Below, one piece after another: positions 48,301 to 55,689 of a DNA stretch of 64,000 nt. Source of the DNA: Elgaria multicarinata webbii. Lineage: Eukaryota > Chordata > Lepidosauria > Squamata > Anguidae. The position numbers and the translations under genes are program-made. The stretch covers positions 145,485,197 through 145,549,196 of the forward strand of contig NC_086173.1 of NCBI RefSeq assembly GCF_023053635.1, in the 5' to 3' direction. How positions within the stretch are numbered: the stretch's first letter is position 1; every line of letters starts with the position of its first letter. A model generated the notes under the pieces. It saw only the letters and a program-made list of their open reading frames with translations, searched no databases and was not told where the DNA came from.

Positions 48301-48966
48301 ACAACCCAGGAGCAGAGGCCACATGGCCCACGCTTCGCGGGATGGTCCCGGAACCACGGAAAGGTCGGGTTTTCTTTAGTGACTGATATCCTGGACGTAT
48401 GTGGATACACAGGGATGATCCAAGGACTACCCCGGGGTATAGGCATGGAGTAGGCATACCCAATAGGTAGGATAAACAGCATGTTACAAAATGTTGTAAT
48501 CCTTTAACGTCATGGCCTAATGTCATTACAGTGTATGTTTCCCTGCCAGCATGTAATTATTTATTTTATTAGGGTGACCATATGAAAAGGAGGACAGGGC
48601 TCCTGTATCTTTAACAGTTGCATAGAAAAGGGAATTTCAGCAGGTGTCATTTGTATATATGGGGAACCTGGTGAAATTCCCTCTTCATCACAACAGTTAA
48701 AGCTGCAGGTGGCCTGCCCTCTTTTAAATCTGGTCACTCTAGTCTAGCTCCTGCAGCTTTAAATGTTGTGATGAAGAGGGAATTTCACCAGGTTCTCCAT
48801 ATATACAAATGACATCTGCTGAAATTTCCTTTTCAATACAACTGTTAAAGATACAGGAGTCCTGTCCTCCTTTTCATAGGGTCACCCTAATTTTATTGCA
48901 TTTTTAAACTGCCCATAAACCAAGTTCTCTGGGCGGTGTACAAGCTAAAGACATAAAAATAGAAAG

Positions 48967-49011
<45 letters not shown>

Positions 49012-52000
49012 AAAGTCGGGTGACAAGATAAACTCATAAAAAAAATCCAATAGTAAAGATACCTGAAAGGATAAAATAGTACAAATATTGAAAAACAGTC
49101 CCCTGAAGCACTAAAATAATTCCTAAAATAAAACGTTTTTCACCTGGTGACATTTAAAGCCCTAAACGGCTTGGGATCTCGATACTTGAGGGAGCGCCTC
49201 TCCCTATATATGCTTGTCTGAGATTTTAGATCTGTTGGGGGAGCCCTGATCCACGTCTCACCAATGCGAGATATACACTATGGTGGGACATGGGAAAGGG
49301 CTTTCTCCGTCGTGGCACCCCAAGCTGTGGAATGCCCTCCCCTTGGAGGCCTGACTGGTGCCATTGCTGGCCTCATTTTGGCGCCAAGTTAAAACATCGC
49401 TTTTTAACAAAGCCTTTGATGGTTAAATCCACCAAGGTTGCACCACTGAGAAGGCCCTCTCTCTTGCTTTGCCTTATTTGGTTGGAGTCCCTGGAGAAGA
49501 GCCTCAGATTATGACTTTAGTCCTAGGTAAATAAATATGGGAGAAGAAACTCCTGCAGGTAACCTGCACGCAAATTGTTTAGGCTTTTAAAGGTTAAAAA
49601 CAGTACTTTGAATTGGGCTTGGAAATGGACTCGCAGCCAGTGCAGATGGCAAAGTATTGGCATAATATGATCATATCAGCCAGTCCCCATTAATAATCTA
49701 GCTGCCCTGCTGAATGAAATCAGAACTCATTTTGAGCTAGAATGCTAAATATTCTTTATCCTTTGCAGCATGAAGTCGCAGTATGTGGTTTCATGTATAG
49801 TACAGCTACATTCTATGAGCGCCAGTGTGGTCTAGTGGTTAGAGTGCTGACTAGACTGAGGAAATAGACTAAGACAAGAAAATAGAAGCATGGGAAGTAG
49901 AAAACAGGAAGCATCAGCAATGATTGAAGGAAACATAAATTCTTCCACAACGTGGAATGCACTGATGACTCTAATACTCCCTTTCCCTTAGGGTGACCAT
50001 ATAACCGGATTTGCCAGGATTTGTCCGTTTTTTTGGTGGCAAATCCAGGAGGGGGAGGGGAAATCCGGATTTTTTTTCAAAGAGCAGCTGTAATGGGAAT
50101 TAAAAATGCTTATAACTCCGTCATTTTTTAAGATAAAGACATGAAACTTGGCACAATGATAGCTCTTAGGAAGGGCTTTAGTCACACCAAATTTGAAACA
50201 TATCCGTTCATCCATTGATCTTTAAGGAATTTTTTAAAAATTGAGGTTTTAAAATTATTATTTTTTAAATCAACATTTTTAAAGATAAAGAGATGAAACT
50301 TTGCACCATGAAAGGATTTAGGTAGAGCTTTAGACATGCCAAATTTGAAATAGATCTGTTCATCCATTGATTTTTTAGGAATTTTTTAAAAAATGAGGTT
50401 TTAAAATTATTATTTTTTAAACTGTCATTTTTAAAGATAAAGAGCTGAAAGTTGGCACCATGAAAGCTTTTAGGTAGAGCTTTAGCCGTACCAAATTTGA
50501 AACAGATCTGGGGGCAGTAGCAAACCCTGTTAACAACAACAGCAGCTTGCAATGAATGAAGGCACAGTTAGAAAAGATATTTGAGGGAAGGGGAGAATGT
50601 AACACACAGAGTATAGCAAAAGCTTCAAAGTACAGCAAAACCTACAAAAGTAGGAGTGAGTGAAGTTAATTTCAGATACATTGAATCTCTCACTTGTTCT
50701 TTATTTCAGTGATTTTAACATTAAGATGTTATGTATAAAAATGTAAAAAAAAATGTAGAACAGATTTGTCTTAAATGTGTGCAGTAAAATCAGACATGTG
50801 ACCAAGGCTATGTTCGGGTGGGCACGCCCCCTTGGTACTGGACATGCCCCCTTGGGGGCAACCATGTTGTTCTCCTTTTTGGTTTCCAAAATATGGTCAC
50901 CCTACCTTAACTTCATACACAATTAGAATGAAAAATGACCATAGGTGCTGTATGACATCCAAGATGTTCAAACAAGCTGAGAGCAACCTGAGAAATGTGC
51001 AGACGTGTCCTAACAAATAGGCACAACCCACCAGGACATTTCCCTGCACAGTGTCCATTGGAAAGAATGGGATTTGCAGAAGAACAAAATCCTCAATTAC
51101 TCCACAGACAACAGTTCAGAGCACAAGCAATGTTCTGCACACCAAAATTTACTCTTTGAAGAAGCTCACAATTTCCCCCCTGAAAACAGCTGCATTCAAA
51201 GAAGTCTTCCTTGACTAACCAGCCAGTTTTGTTGCTATTGTGTTTTGGAAAATAACATTTTTAATATAGCATTTTATTTCTTTTATCTTTTTATTATTTT
51301 ATCTTTTATTGTTTACCGCTCCGGAATCTGTTTAGATGTGGAGTGGCATATAAATGCTGTAAATAAAATAACTAAATAAAAACTTAAAACCTAAGTTTTA
51401 TTCATTTATAAGGCCTAAGAGGCCTTAGCTAGACCAGCCTTTATCCCGGGGCGAATCCCGGGATCGTTCCTGTGCGTCTACATGACGCACAGGGGATCTC
51501 GGTATCAGGGAAGGATCATCCCTCCCTGGTCCCGGGATACAGCCCTACACTTTGGGCCTGTTTTTCCGTGGTCCTGGGCTGAGCCCGGGAACGCGGAAGG
51601 TGTGGCTCGTTGTCGCGGCTCGACCCAGCTCCGTGTGAGTAATCGCGCGGAGCCGGATGGAGCGCTGTGCCCATCAAGGCTAGGTTGGGGGTTGCAGGGA
51701 AATCAATTTTTTTTTTTTAACTGTGTGTTGCTTGAGCACTTGTGTGCAGCTGTCCCTTTAAAAATTAAAAAAAATGGCGGGTGCGACGCCTTTCTTCTTG
51801 AGGTTGTCACGCCTTGCATGTAAACAGGGGTAAGATCTCGCATTATTCACTACATGAGGTCTCCCTTCCTCTGCCCCGGACTTTCAGGTAGGTCTAGCTA
51901 AGGCCTGAGATTGCAAGCGGGTTTCCCATTCATTTTATTTTTGTACAGCATCTCATCTGCATTAGGTATGATGAGGAGGAGGAGGATATCTGAGTTAAGA

Positions 52001-53010
52001 ATGAACTTGTACATTATTTTTACATCTCCATTTGTATCCCCTAAATCCAGCAACATCCACGACTGGGGATGCTGTAATTATTATAATTGTTTTTGAATGA
52101 ATATATAAATTCATATTAATAGCCATCAATTAAAATATTTCATTGGCCAAACACCTGCCTTTTAGTCATTTAATAGGTACCTTTTGTCATCATTAAAGGA
52201 AGTGTGACTATCCAAAGCTACCACCTTTAATATTTGTTTTTACATTACCACTTACAGCAGTGGTTCTCAACCTTCCTAATGCCGCGACCCTTTAATACAG
52301 TTCCTCATGTTGTGGTGACCCCAACCATAAAATTATTTTCGTTCTTCTCTACACGATCCATTGTCATGGGATGGTTTGCTAATGAAAATAATACATAACA
52401 ATAGCTTTAATAATACAAAAGATGATACATGACATAATTCAGTCAATACAGTTTCCTAAACTATCGGAAATATGTGTTTTCCGATGGTCTTAGGCGACCC
52501 CTGTGAAAGGGTCATTCGACCTCAAAGGGGTCCCGACCCACAGGTTGAGAACCGCTGACTTACAGTAACATAGCAGGGCCAAAATAACCTGCGACTCAAA
52601 CGATTTTCAGCCTCAGTGGTTAAAATTTGCCTGAATGACTAATTGGCTTCCAACAAATAAAAAACTAAAGCTTTATAACAATTGGAGCTTGCGGCCTCAA
52701 TCGTGACCACTTCCTCATCTTGTCCTCACCTAAAATATTTTTATTCTTCTACAATCCTTAACCCAAAGCTGTGCTGTAGGCTAAAGCTGACAATTTCCAC
52801 AGCTACTTGAAGCTTTCAAACCTTTGAAAAGTTTCAGAAGCACATGCAATTATTATGTTAAAAACAAACAAACCAGACTCCCTAAGCAGTAACCCCTTCT
52901 GAAGACTGGAAATAGATTTCCATTGGAAATATCTTGAATAAGATAAAAATGCAATCAACAATCCCAGTGATACTTGATTAGACAGAATGTTACTTACAGA
53001 AGATACCCAT
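28896..53010 (-). CDS. LAAO: L-amino-acid oxidase (LAAO), seven coding exons
   Basis: A secreted FAD enzyme that oxidises L-amino acids to keto acids, ammonia and H2O2. Exons, in transcript order: 53010-52998, 41782-41568, 39641-39529, 36062-35861, 33867-33799, 31422-31286, 29703-28896. They total 1557 nt, or 518 codons plus TGA, the usual length of snake LAAO. All phases join and no stop interrupts. Seen in the protein: a hydrophobic signal peptide at 1-18 ([18 protein letters not shown]); mature start region [13 protein letters not shown]-binding [15 protein letters not shown] (54-68); Arg108 in NLGAMRLPE (the carboxylate-binding Arg90 of Calloselasma numbering); glycosylation sequon NCT (190-192); Arg340 and Lys344 in HYRSAAK; and [12 protein letters not shown] near the C terminus with the conserved Trp. 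Residue 241 is Gly where venom LAAOs have His223. GEHT and VILASY are closer to IL4I1. Venom versus immune or mucosal role is not decided by sequence. A decayed paralogue lies at 20-21 kb. Confidence 0.93.
29799..29925. repeat. Short tandem duplication, period about 65 bp
   Basis: tagtatgcagtattggcatg...ttgggacaagaatattt is followed at once by tagtatgcactattggcatg...ttgggaccagaatattt. It lies in LAAO intron 6, close to the exon 7 acceptor. Confidence 0.7.
30228..30312. repeat. Inverted repeat
   Basis: tgccattttagattttccac with aatgccc pairs with gggcattgtgggaaatttaa followed by aatggca. This is a strong hairpin in LAAO intron 6, just left of the MITE at 30475. Confidence 0.65.
30475..30998. 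repeat. GC-rich inverted-repeat element in LAAO intron 6
   Basis: The left end ccagggggctgtctata and right end aagacaggcccctgg are near complements. GC-rich body, no true ORF. It is related to 19553-19986. Confidence 0.55.
31000..31130 (+). repeat. CR1-type LINE 3' fragment
   Basis: ttgtgggcttcacaagaggcat, ggccactgtgggacgcagg and cttatgttcttatg resemble the CR1/L3 tail at 60990-61100. Confidence 0.55.
31286..31422 (-). CDS. LAAO: LAAO coding exon 6
   Basis: 137 nt. Acceptor ccctaacag, donor AAGAG then GTGAGT. It encodes residues 205-249: [19 protein letters not shown] then [20 protein letters not shown]. The AG at its end joins the A of exon 7 to make Arg250. It carries Gly241 at the venom-LAAO His223 position. 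Confidence 0.93.
31675..31860 (-). repeat. CR1-type LINE fragment
   Basis: attgatagccttatgctccaggaatttgtc and agttggtagcagttgccacg match the CR1 block at 15355-15480. Confidence 0.65.
32925..33292 (+). mobile_element. Internally deleted L2-clade LINE and (AAT)n
   Basis: 32937-33170 matches the endonuclease-to-RT linker of the LINE at 1929-4968 (ccccaggaggctgatgg, [20 protein letters not shown]). It jumps at a poly-C tract to a 3' UTR (gtaaggccgccttgaggccc), followed by (AAT)n. It lies in LAAO intron 5. Confidence 0.75.
33799..33867 (-). CDS. LAAO: LAAO coding exon 5
   Basis: 69 nt, 23 codons. Acceptor gcccatcccag, donor ACCAAG then GTAATAGG. It encodes [20 protein letters not shown] then STK and holds the N-glycosylation sequon NCT. 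The exon is too short to stand out as an open frame and was found by homology and splice phase. Confidence 0.92.
33893..33942. repeat. (AAT)n microsatellite
   Basis: About 16 uninterrupted aat units in LAAO intron 4, only about 25 bases from the exon 5 acceptor and so a possible local influence on splicing. Confidence 0.9.
35464..35666. mobile_element. Palindromic TA-target MITE, copy d (partial)
   Basis: The left end gggtgatcatatggaaagg follows TA. The body is collapsed and the right terminus is missing. It lies in LAAO intron 4. Confidence 0.75.
35861..36062 (-). CDS. LAAO: LAAO coding exon 4
   Basis: 202 nt. Acceptor ttctccag; it ends ACG and is followed by the non-standard donor GTTCGGATA. 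It encodes [18 protein letters not shown], then [18 protein letters not shown] and [19 protein letters not shown] (residues 115-181). The pseudogene exon at 20079 has the same boundaries. Confidence 0.92.
36550..38032 (+). mobile_element. 5'-truncated L1-clade LINE with a 17-bp target duplication
   Basis: The target duplication aagaataactacaaaaa lies at 36533-36549 and 38033-38049. The coding remnant is the L1 ORF2 C-terminal region: [17 protein letters not shown], then IKEWV-like [10 protein letters not shown], and a zinc-knuckle-like [16 protein letters not shown]. It is broken by at least a stop near 37068 and a frame change near 37320. The 3' end is A-rich (aaataaataaaagtatt). It is inserted in LAAO intron 3 in the antisense orientation to the gene. 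Confidence 0.9.
38080..38165 (+). repeat. LINE 3' end with (AAAT)n
   Basis: cagttgttcactgctccgga with atgtggatcagtata and a taaataaataaa tail is an L2-type LINE end similar to 51310-51380. Confidence 0.6.
38240..38478. repeat. taGATCTACACTactgc repeat family copy
   Basis: Parallels 28610-28830: gtgacgctatatgcctcttg, ataacactagaaaagcagcc, cagttatcagtgcacctcaa, agtgtagatctag. It lies in LAAO intron 3. Confidence 0.6.
38491..38806. mobile_element. Palindromic TA-target MITE, copy e
   Basis: It starts ggttgaccatatg after TA and ends catatggtcaccc before TA. The near-complete palindrome is in LAAO intron 3. Confidence 0.88.
39000..39360. repeat. Palindromic MITE with a SINE inserted in its left arm
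   Basis: Outer ends gaccccagggccaagcg and cgcttggccctggggtc are perfect complements. Inner arms aatcagccagtgggtcat and atgacccactggctgatt continue the palindrome. The SINE at 39010-39240 sits between the two left-arm pieces. The pseudogene locus at 21050-21110 holds a shorter version without a SINE. Confidence 0.8.
39010..39240 (+). mobile_element. tRNA-headed CORE-like SINE
   Basis: The tRNA-like head (gttggactgggagtgggg, gggtttcagtccccac) is followed by actgggtgactttgggccagtcacag, a MIR/CORE-like body, and a 3' part ggtgggatataaatg ending in (AAT/AAAT)n, which resembles LINE tails. A sister copy lies at 42520-42755. Confidence 0.8.
39529..39641 (-). CDS. LAAO: LAAO coding exon 3
   Basis: 113 nt. 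Acceptor tttgtctcaag, donor CACAA then GTAAGATG. It encodes [19 protein letters not shown], then [18 protein letters not shown]. It contains the second FAD-contact segment (GGRVQT) and the substrate-binding Arg108. Confidence 0.95.
40070..40212. repeat. taGATCTACACTactgc repeat family copy
   Basis: agatctacaccttgtgtcaa, ataacactatgaaagcagg, acagttatcagtgcacttca, agcagtagtatggatcta. It lies in LAAO intron 2. Confidence 0.6.
40368..40443. repeat. gggtgcaat small inverted-repeat family copy
   Basis: aggtgcaaacctatggacat through ctacaactcccaacatgctc to ccaggattgtgcc, the reverse-oriented counterpart of 28470-28543. Confidence 0.55.
40560..40600 (+). repeat. tRNA-headed SINE (5' head)
   Basis: atgggctatagctcagtggcagagtac is an A-box-like head. 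It matches 22200-22230 in the pseudogene locus, so the insertion predates the duplication. The rest has been lost. Confidence 0.55.
40683..41530 (+). mobile_element. L2-clade LINE fragment in LAAO intron 2
   Basis: It reads through the end of RT and the C-terminal region: tatgctgatgatactcagct (YADDTQL), [20 protein letters not shown], then LHWLPI and [12 protein letters not shown], with several frame changes. It ends beside an (AG)n run at 41530-41552, which abuts the exon 2 donor. Confidence 0.8.
41568..41782 (-). CDS. LAAO: LAAO coding exon 2
   Basis: 215 nt. Acceptor ttgtgtgtgttgtgtccag, donor CACGAG then GTAAAT. It encodes [13 protein letters not shown] (end of signal peptide), [20 protein letters not shown], then the dinucleotide-binding [17 protein letters not shown]. 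The upstream in-frame codons belong to the intron, because the polypyrimidine tract and CAG fix the boundary. Confidence 0.95.
42208..42350. repeat. (AT)n and (AAT)n microsatellites
   Basis: An (AT)n run at about 42208-42251 and an (AAT)n run at about 42308-42350, separated by a LINE-tail-like gactgcctttcagggcagg. They lie in LAAO intron 1. Confidence 0.85.
42520..42755 (+). mobile_element. tRNA-headed CORE-like SINE
   Basis: tgtggtgtagtggctagagc (A box), aggttctagtccccac (B box), actgggtgactttgggccag and acagggttgttgctgtgagg, ending ggggtataaatgtaacaa. Sister of 39010-39240. Confidence 0.85.
42872..44960 (-). mobile_element. Young L2-clade LINE, 619-codon open frame, 5'-truncated
   Basis: A minus-strand frame 44960-43101 begins [13 protein letters not shown] and is uninterrupted through [48 protein letters not shown], and a C-terminal [13 protein letters not shown]...[13 protein letters not shown]. 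The endonuclease part is missing, so the copy is 5'-truncated. The 3' UTR holds tgtacagcaccatgtacatt followed by gatggtgc, and ends in (AAT)n. A second 3' end of this family lies at 55212-55330. The intact frame in LAAO intron 1 implies a recent insertion. Confidence 0.9.
44961..46514. other. LAAO intron 1 sequence; LINE tail at 45520-45645
   Basis: An L2-type LINE tail (aaaccgcccagagagctttgg, then (AAAT)n) lies at about 45520-45645. The rest shows no supported gene; short open frames lack family similarity. Confidence 0.45.
46515..46824. mobile_element. Palindromic TA-target MITE, copy f
   Basis: It starts gggtgaccctatg and ends atagggtcaccc, with TA on both sides (cccTA...TAaat). Confidence 0.88.
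47322..47811. mobile_element. Inverted-repeat MITE (CCTGTTCAGACAACATGCTAAGCC) hosting another MITE
   Basis: The left end cctgttcagacaacatgcta and right end ttagcatgtcatttaaacagg are complements. The body after the inner element, gtttaaaccaccatggttat...aacgtttacctcaaaatgct, is also seen at 41920-42095. MITE copy g sits inside. Confidence 0.8.
47356..47664. mobile_element. Palindromic TA-target MITE, copy g (nested)
   Basis: Starts gggtgaccatatgg after TA, ends catatggccatcc before TA. It is inserted in the MITE at 47322-47811. Confidence 0.87.
48572..48887. mobile_element. Palindromic TA-target MITE, copy h
   Basis: gggtgaccatatgaaaagg to cctttt...catagggtcaccc, flanked by TA. It is the least decayed copy and useful as a family reference. 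Confidence 0.9.
48888..49520. mobile_element. LINE tail in reverse, then an L2-clade LINE 3' fragment
   Basis: 48900-49010 is a reversed LINE tail (aactgcccataaaccaagtt, ctctgggcggtgtac, then (AAT)n). 49145-49420 in sense resembles 41270-41500 (aaagccctaaacggcttggg, ggagcgcctctccctatat, WNALPLEA-type end). Confidence 0.65.
49818..49852 (+). repeat. SINE 5' head
   Basis: cagtgtggtctagtggttagagtgctga is a tRNA-like A-box head of the SINE family at 42520. It has no T arm or acceptor stem, so it is not a tRNA gene. Confidence 0.5.
49991..50902. mobile_element. 912-bp Tc1/mariner-like non-coding element with internal tandem repeats
   Basis: The ends gggtgaccatataacc and ccaaaatatggtcaccc share the terminal gggtgaccatat of the short palindromic MITEs and are flanked by TA. 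About 50085-50515 holds three diverged tandem units of about 130 bp (key block aaagataaagagatgaaac, ccaaatttgaaa, ttcatccattgat). No transposase is visible; the open frames across the repeats only mirror the repetition. Confidence 0.75.
51180..51385 (+). repeat. L2-type LINE 3' end
   Basis: ctgcattcaaagaagtcttcct, then gtttaccgctccggaatctg and gtggagtggcatataaatgc with an AAAT-rich tail. Confidence 0.65.
51421..51905. repeat. Inverted-repeat MITE (GGCCTTAGCTAGACC termini)
   Basis: Perfect ends ggccttagctagacc and ggtctagctaaggcc. GC-rich body with cccgggat blocks. Relative of 364-489. It is non-coding; a 113-codon open frame inside is a by-product of base composition. Confidence 0.8.
52258..52557. 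mobile_element. SPIN (hAT) non-autonomous element with a perfect 8-bp target duplication
   Basis: A 300-bp element. Ends cagtggttctcaacc and ggttgagaaccgctg. The target duplication acttacag lies at 52250-52257 and 52558-52565. Subterminal blocks gccgcgaccctttaatacag, ccataaaattattttcgtt and ttccgatggtcttaggcgac match the SPACE INVADERS (SPIN) family, known for horizontal spread among tetrapods. It lies in LAAO intron 1, 440 bases from exon 1. Confidence 0.92.
52998..53010 (-). CDS. LAAO: LAAO coding exon 1 (13 coding bases)
   Basis: ATG GGT ATC TTC T, followed by a consensus donor GTAAGTAAC. Joining the T to exon 2 (TT CTC TTC) gives MGIFFLFSLLFF, which matches the snake LAAO start MNVFFMFSLLFL residue for residue in spacing. 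The rest of the exon above 53010 is 5' UTR. Confidence 0.85.
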
Positions 53011-53057
53011 ATCCTCGGCCTTAGGAACGTGGATGATGACGCTTGGACGGAGTTTTT

Positions 53058-53060
53058 CAT
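53058..53060 (-). promoter_or_regulatory. Upstream ATG overlapping the LAAO start
   Basis: An ATG 50 bases upstream, in another frame, opens [18 protein letters not shown] and reads past the LAAO ATG. It would act as a uORF only if transcription starts above it. Confidence 0.35.
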
Positions 53061-53084
53061 TTGCTAAACAATCTGCTCAAAACA

Positions 53085-53094
53085 CTTTTTAAAA
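53085..53094 (-). promoter_or_regulatory. TATA-like box of LAAO
   Basis: On the minus strand cttttaaaaagtg lies about 80 bases before the LAAO ATG, which would place the transcript start near 53060-53065. This is a weak match and inferred from position only. Confidence 0.35.
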
Positions 53095-53967
53095 GAACAG
53101 GAAAGACAGTGAAGTGTGCTGTCATTCCATAACCTCCTCTATTACTCTTTCAACTTCTCCTCCCATTCTAATTATGCATGAAGGAATGAACAAAGAAACG
53201 GAAATACTTCAATAGGCTGTGTTGCTTGCATTTACTCATCTGGAAAGTCCACAAGCAGGACATGAAGGTTACAGCCCTGCCCTGACATCTCTCTCCAGCA
53301 TCTAACACTCAGATATACTGCCTCTTAATACGGAGGTTTCATTAGGCTATTAGTCATAGTTGTCCATGATTTTCTGATCGTGGGGGAAACTACCTTCTGG
53401 CCCCTAGATAGCTTTTGGGGGGCTACAGGATACTTTGGATCTGGGAATCTATGCTCTGCCCCCTCCCTTTCGCAGTTGGCACTGAAAGAGCCATGCCAGG
53501 CTGCCTCTCTGAAGCTGGGAACTGGACCTCAGCGATGGAGTAAAGGCAGCATTCCGGTGGGCAGGGAGGGGAGGAGCCTGGAAAGGCCGGGATATGAGCT
53601 ATCCTGGGCCTCTCCAGCCTCCTCCACTCCTCTTCCTCAACATTTCAGCAAGATGGGCAAAAAAACCTGTCAAGTGAAAATATAGAGCGGAAGGAGCAAC
53701 GGAGGTGGCCACTGTACCTGCTCTGCGCTGGATGCTATCTAAGCCAGTGGGTGGCTATCATCACATCTTGTGCAGCATTCCTTCCTTCATTACTACAAAA
53801 TTCTACAAGTGTAGAAATTGTGTACCTCCTAAATGAAGATTTCCACCTAGTGCCACCATGACACCCAACAACCTAACCTAAATACCCAGATCTTTAATTC
53901 CTTTCCCATGTCCATCCCTTTTCTACTTCCCTAATCCTTCCTTGGACATTTGATTGTCTACTTAGAG

Positions 53968-54105
53968 CAGGGACGAGCAACTTGTAGCTCTCCAGATGTT
54001 GTTGGACTGCAACTCTCATCATTCCTGTCCATTGGCTATGCTGGCTAGGGCTAATGGGAGTTGCAGTCCAACAACATCTGGAGGACCACAAGTTGCCCAC
54101 CCTTG
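53968..54105. mobile_element. hAT-type palindromic MITE
   Basis: 138 bp. cagggacgagcaacttgtag and acaagttgcccacccttg are near complements. Internal tccagatgttgttggactgc and gcagtccaacaacatctgga complete the palindrome. Flanks acttagag and gtttagag fit a decayed 8-bp duplication. Fragments recur at 31544-31600, 31890-31930, 36206-36280 and 54470-54530. Confidence 0.75.
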
Positions 54106-55211
54106 GTTTAGAGTGATATGGGGTGGATAGGACACAAGGAAGGTTAAATCCAACATTATGGTAGCGTAAATCTGCTAGCACAACAGGACTTTCTCCCTCT
54201 CTCCTCCTTCCTGGAGCTTTCCACATCTTCTGAAAATCTGCTCCACAGGGTTTCCTGGCCTAACTGCTTCCATTAGCAGAATAGTTGGGAACTTATAAGG
54301 CATTGTAACTGAGCTTATTTTAAGGTACACAGCTATCTGAACCTGCCATAAGTTTTTTGCTTACCTGTAAGAACATAGGAAGGGATAGCTAAGTGAACCA
54401 AAGACTAGGAGCTCCATCACACCAGCAGTTTAATGCACTCTCCCCACACCTGGTATCTGGTTTTGCAGTGCGGGTTGATGGGGTTGGAGTTCAACAAAAT
54501 CTGGAGAGCTGCAGGTTCTCCACCCCTGCTATACAGCTTTTCCTTGTCTGCAACCTAGGCAAATATTTCAGAAGCAGAATTACTAATCTCCCTGCCCCAA
54601 TATATGTTGATTTGCACTGCTATTTCTGTTTATTGTTTGAAGTTCTGAGTGCAAGCAAAACAACGACAAGAGCAGGTTTAAGAGGGAACTGAGCAAAGGA
54701 ATTTTGATGCAAGTAGTTCCATCCAGGTTTACTCTGATCCCAGAAGAGGGAAAGGTGGAAATGGTTATCCTGTAAAACATTTTCGTAATAACCAAAGGAA
54801 TGTATGAAAAAGATATTGCAGAGGAAAAGCCAAGAATAGAAAATTGAATAAATAAGGCTGCAATCTAATGCATGTCTAGAAGGAGCTGAAAGCATCAAAT
54901 AGATTCAGCAGGGGGTGGGGGAAGGGAGCAAGTTGCTCAGGTAACAGAAAAAGAATGTGGGTCGTTGATATGAGGGAGGGAGTGAAAGAAGAGGAGAAAA
55001 GGAGGGAGTCATGGCTGACAGAGAGGGAAGCTAAAGGAAGTCGTCAAGAGACAAAGAAAACAGATGAAGAAGTAGAGAATAAGTACTTGAGGTAGCAGAA
55101 GACAGAGTAAAAGACTTAACAGAGAAAGAAGCAGTTCCTGTTGCACCATGTCCTGCTTTGTTGGTCCCTGGCTGACAGCTGGTTGGCCACTGTGAGAACA
55201 GAGTGCTGGAC
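54106..55211. other. No gene recognised; CR1-like tail at about 55135-55212
   Basis: Purine-rich sequence around 54900-55120. 55135-55212 (accatgtcctgctttgttgg, gctggttggccactgtgaga) resembles the CR1/L3 tail at 60990-61060. No supported frame. Confidence 0.4.
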
Positions 55212-55254
<43 letters not shown>

Positions 55255-55330
55255 TATTTATTTATATAGCACCATCAATGTACATGGTGCTGTACAGAGT
55301 AAAACAGTAAATAGCAAGGCCCTGCCGCAT
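55212..55330 (-). mobile_element. 3' end of the L2-clade LINE family seen at 42872
   Basis: (ATT)n, then ttatatagcaccatcaatgt, acatggtgctgtacagag, and taaatagcaagg as at 42877-42960. It is a severely 5'-truncated copy. Confidence 0.8.
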
Positions 55331-55689
55331 ATTGGTCTGATCCAGCAGGGCACTTCTTATAGTCTTGCTGTTAACAGAAAAAGTATCCATTGCTGAAAGA
55401 ACAAACAACAACAACAACAAAAAAACCTGTGGGGCTGCCTTCACGGCACCGCCCCACTGCCAAACCCCACAGTATCACTGCTAGGGGGTAGCAGCGAGCA
55501 ATCTTGATGGAGCGAGGCAGTGCAGGGCAGTGGTGGCACTAGAAAAAAAAATCAGGGGGGGGGCACAGCAGGGGCAAAGTACATTTCTAGGCGGGCGGGC
55601 TGTGCCCCACATATTAAGGTCTCCAAAGAAAAATAATGGTATATCTCACACTATAACTGCCATCCTAAACATAAAATCTGAAATAAAAC

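Noticed and set aside
49988-50638. Repeated minus-strand frames with recurring [12 protein letters not shown]-like peptides
   Set aside because: The peptide repetition only mirrors the 130-bp DNA tandem repeats in a non-coding transposon; no start context or domain is seen.
52803-53060. 85-codon minus-strand frame starting MKNSVQ
   Set aside because: It is the uORF frame running through the LAAO 5' UTR, the exon 1 donor and intron 1; the exon's true coding start is the ATG at 53010.
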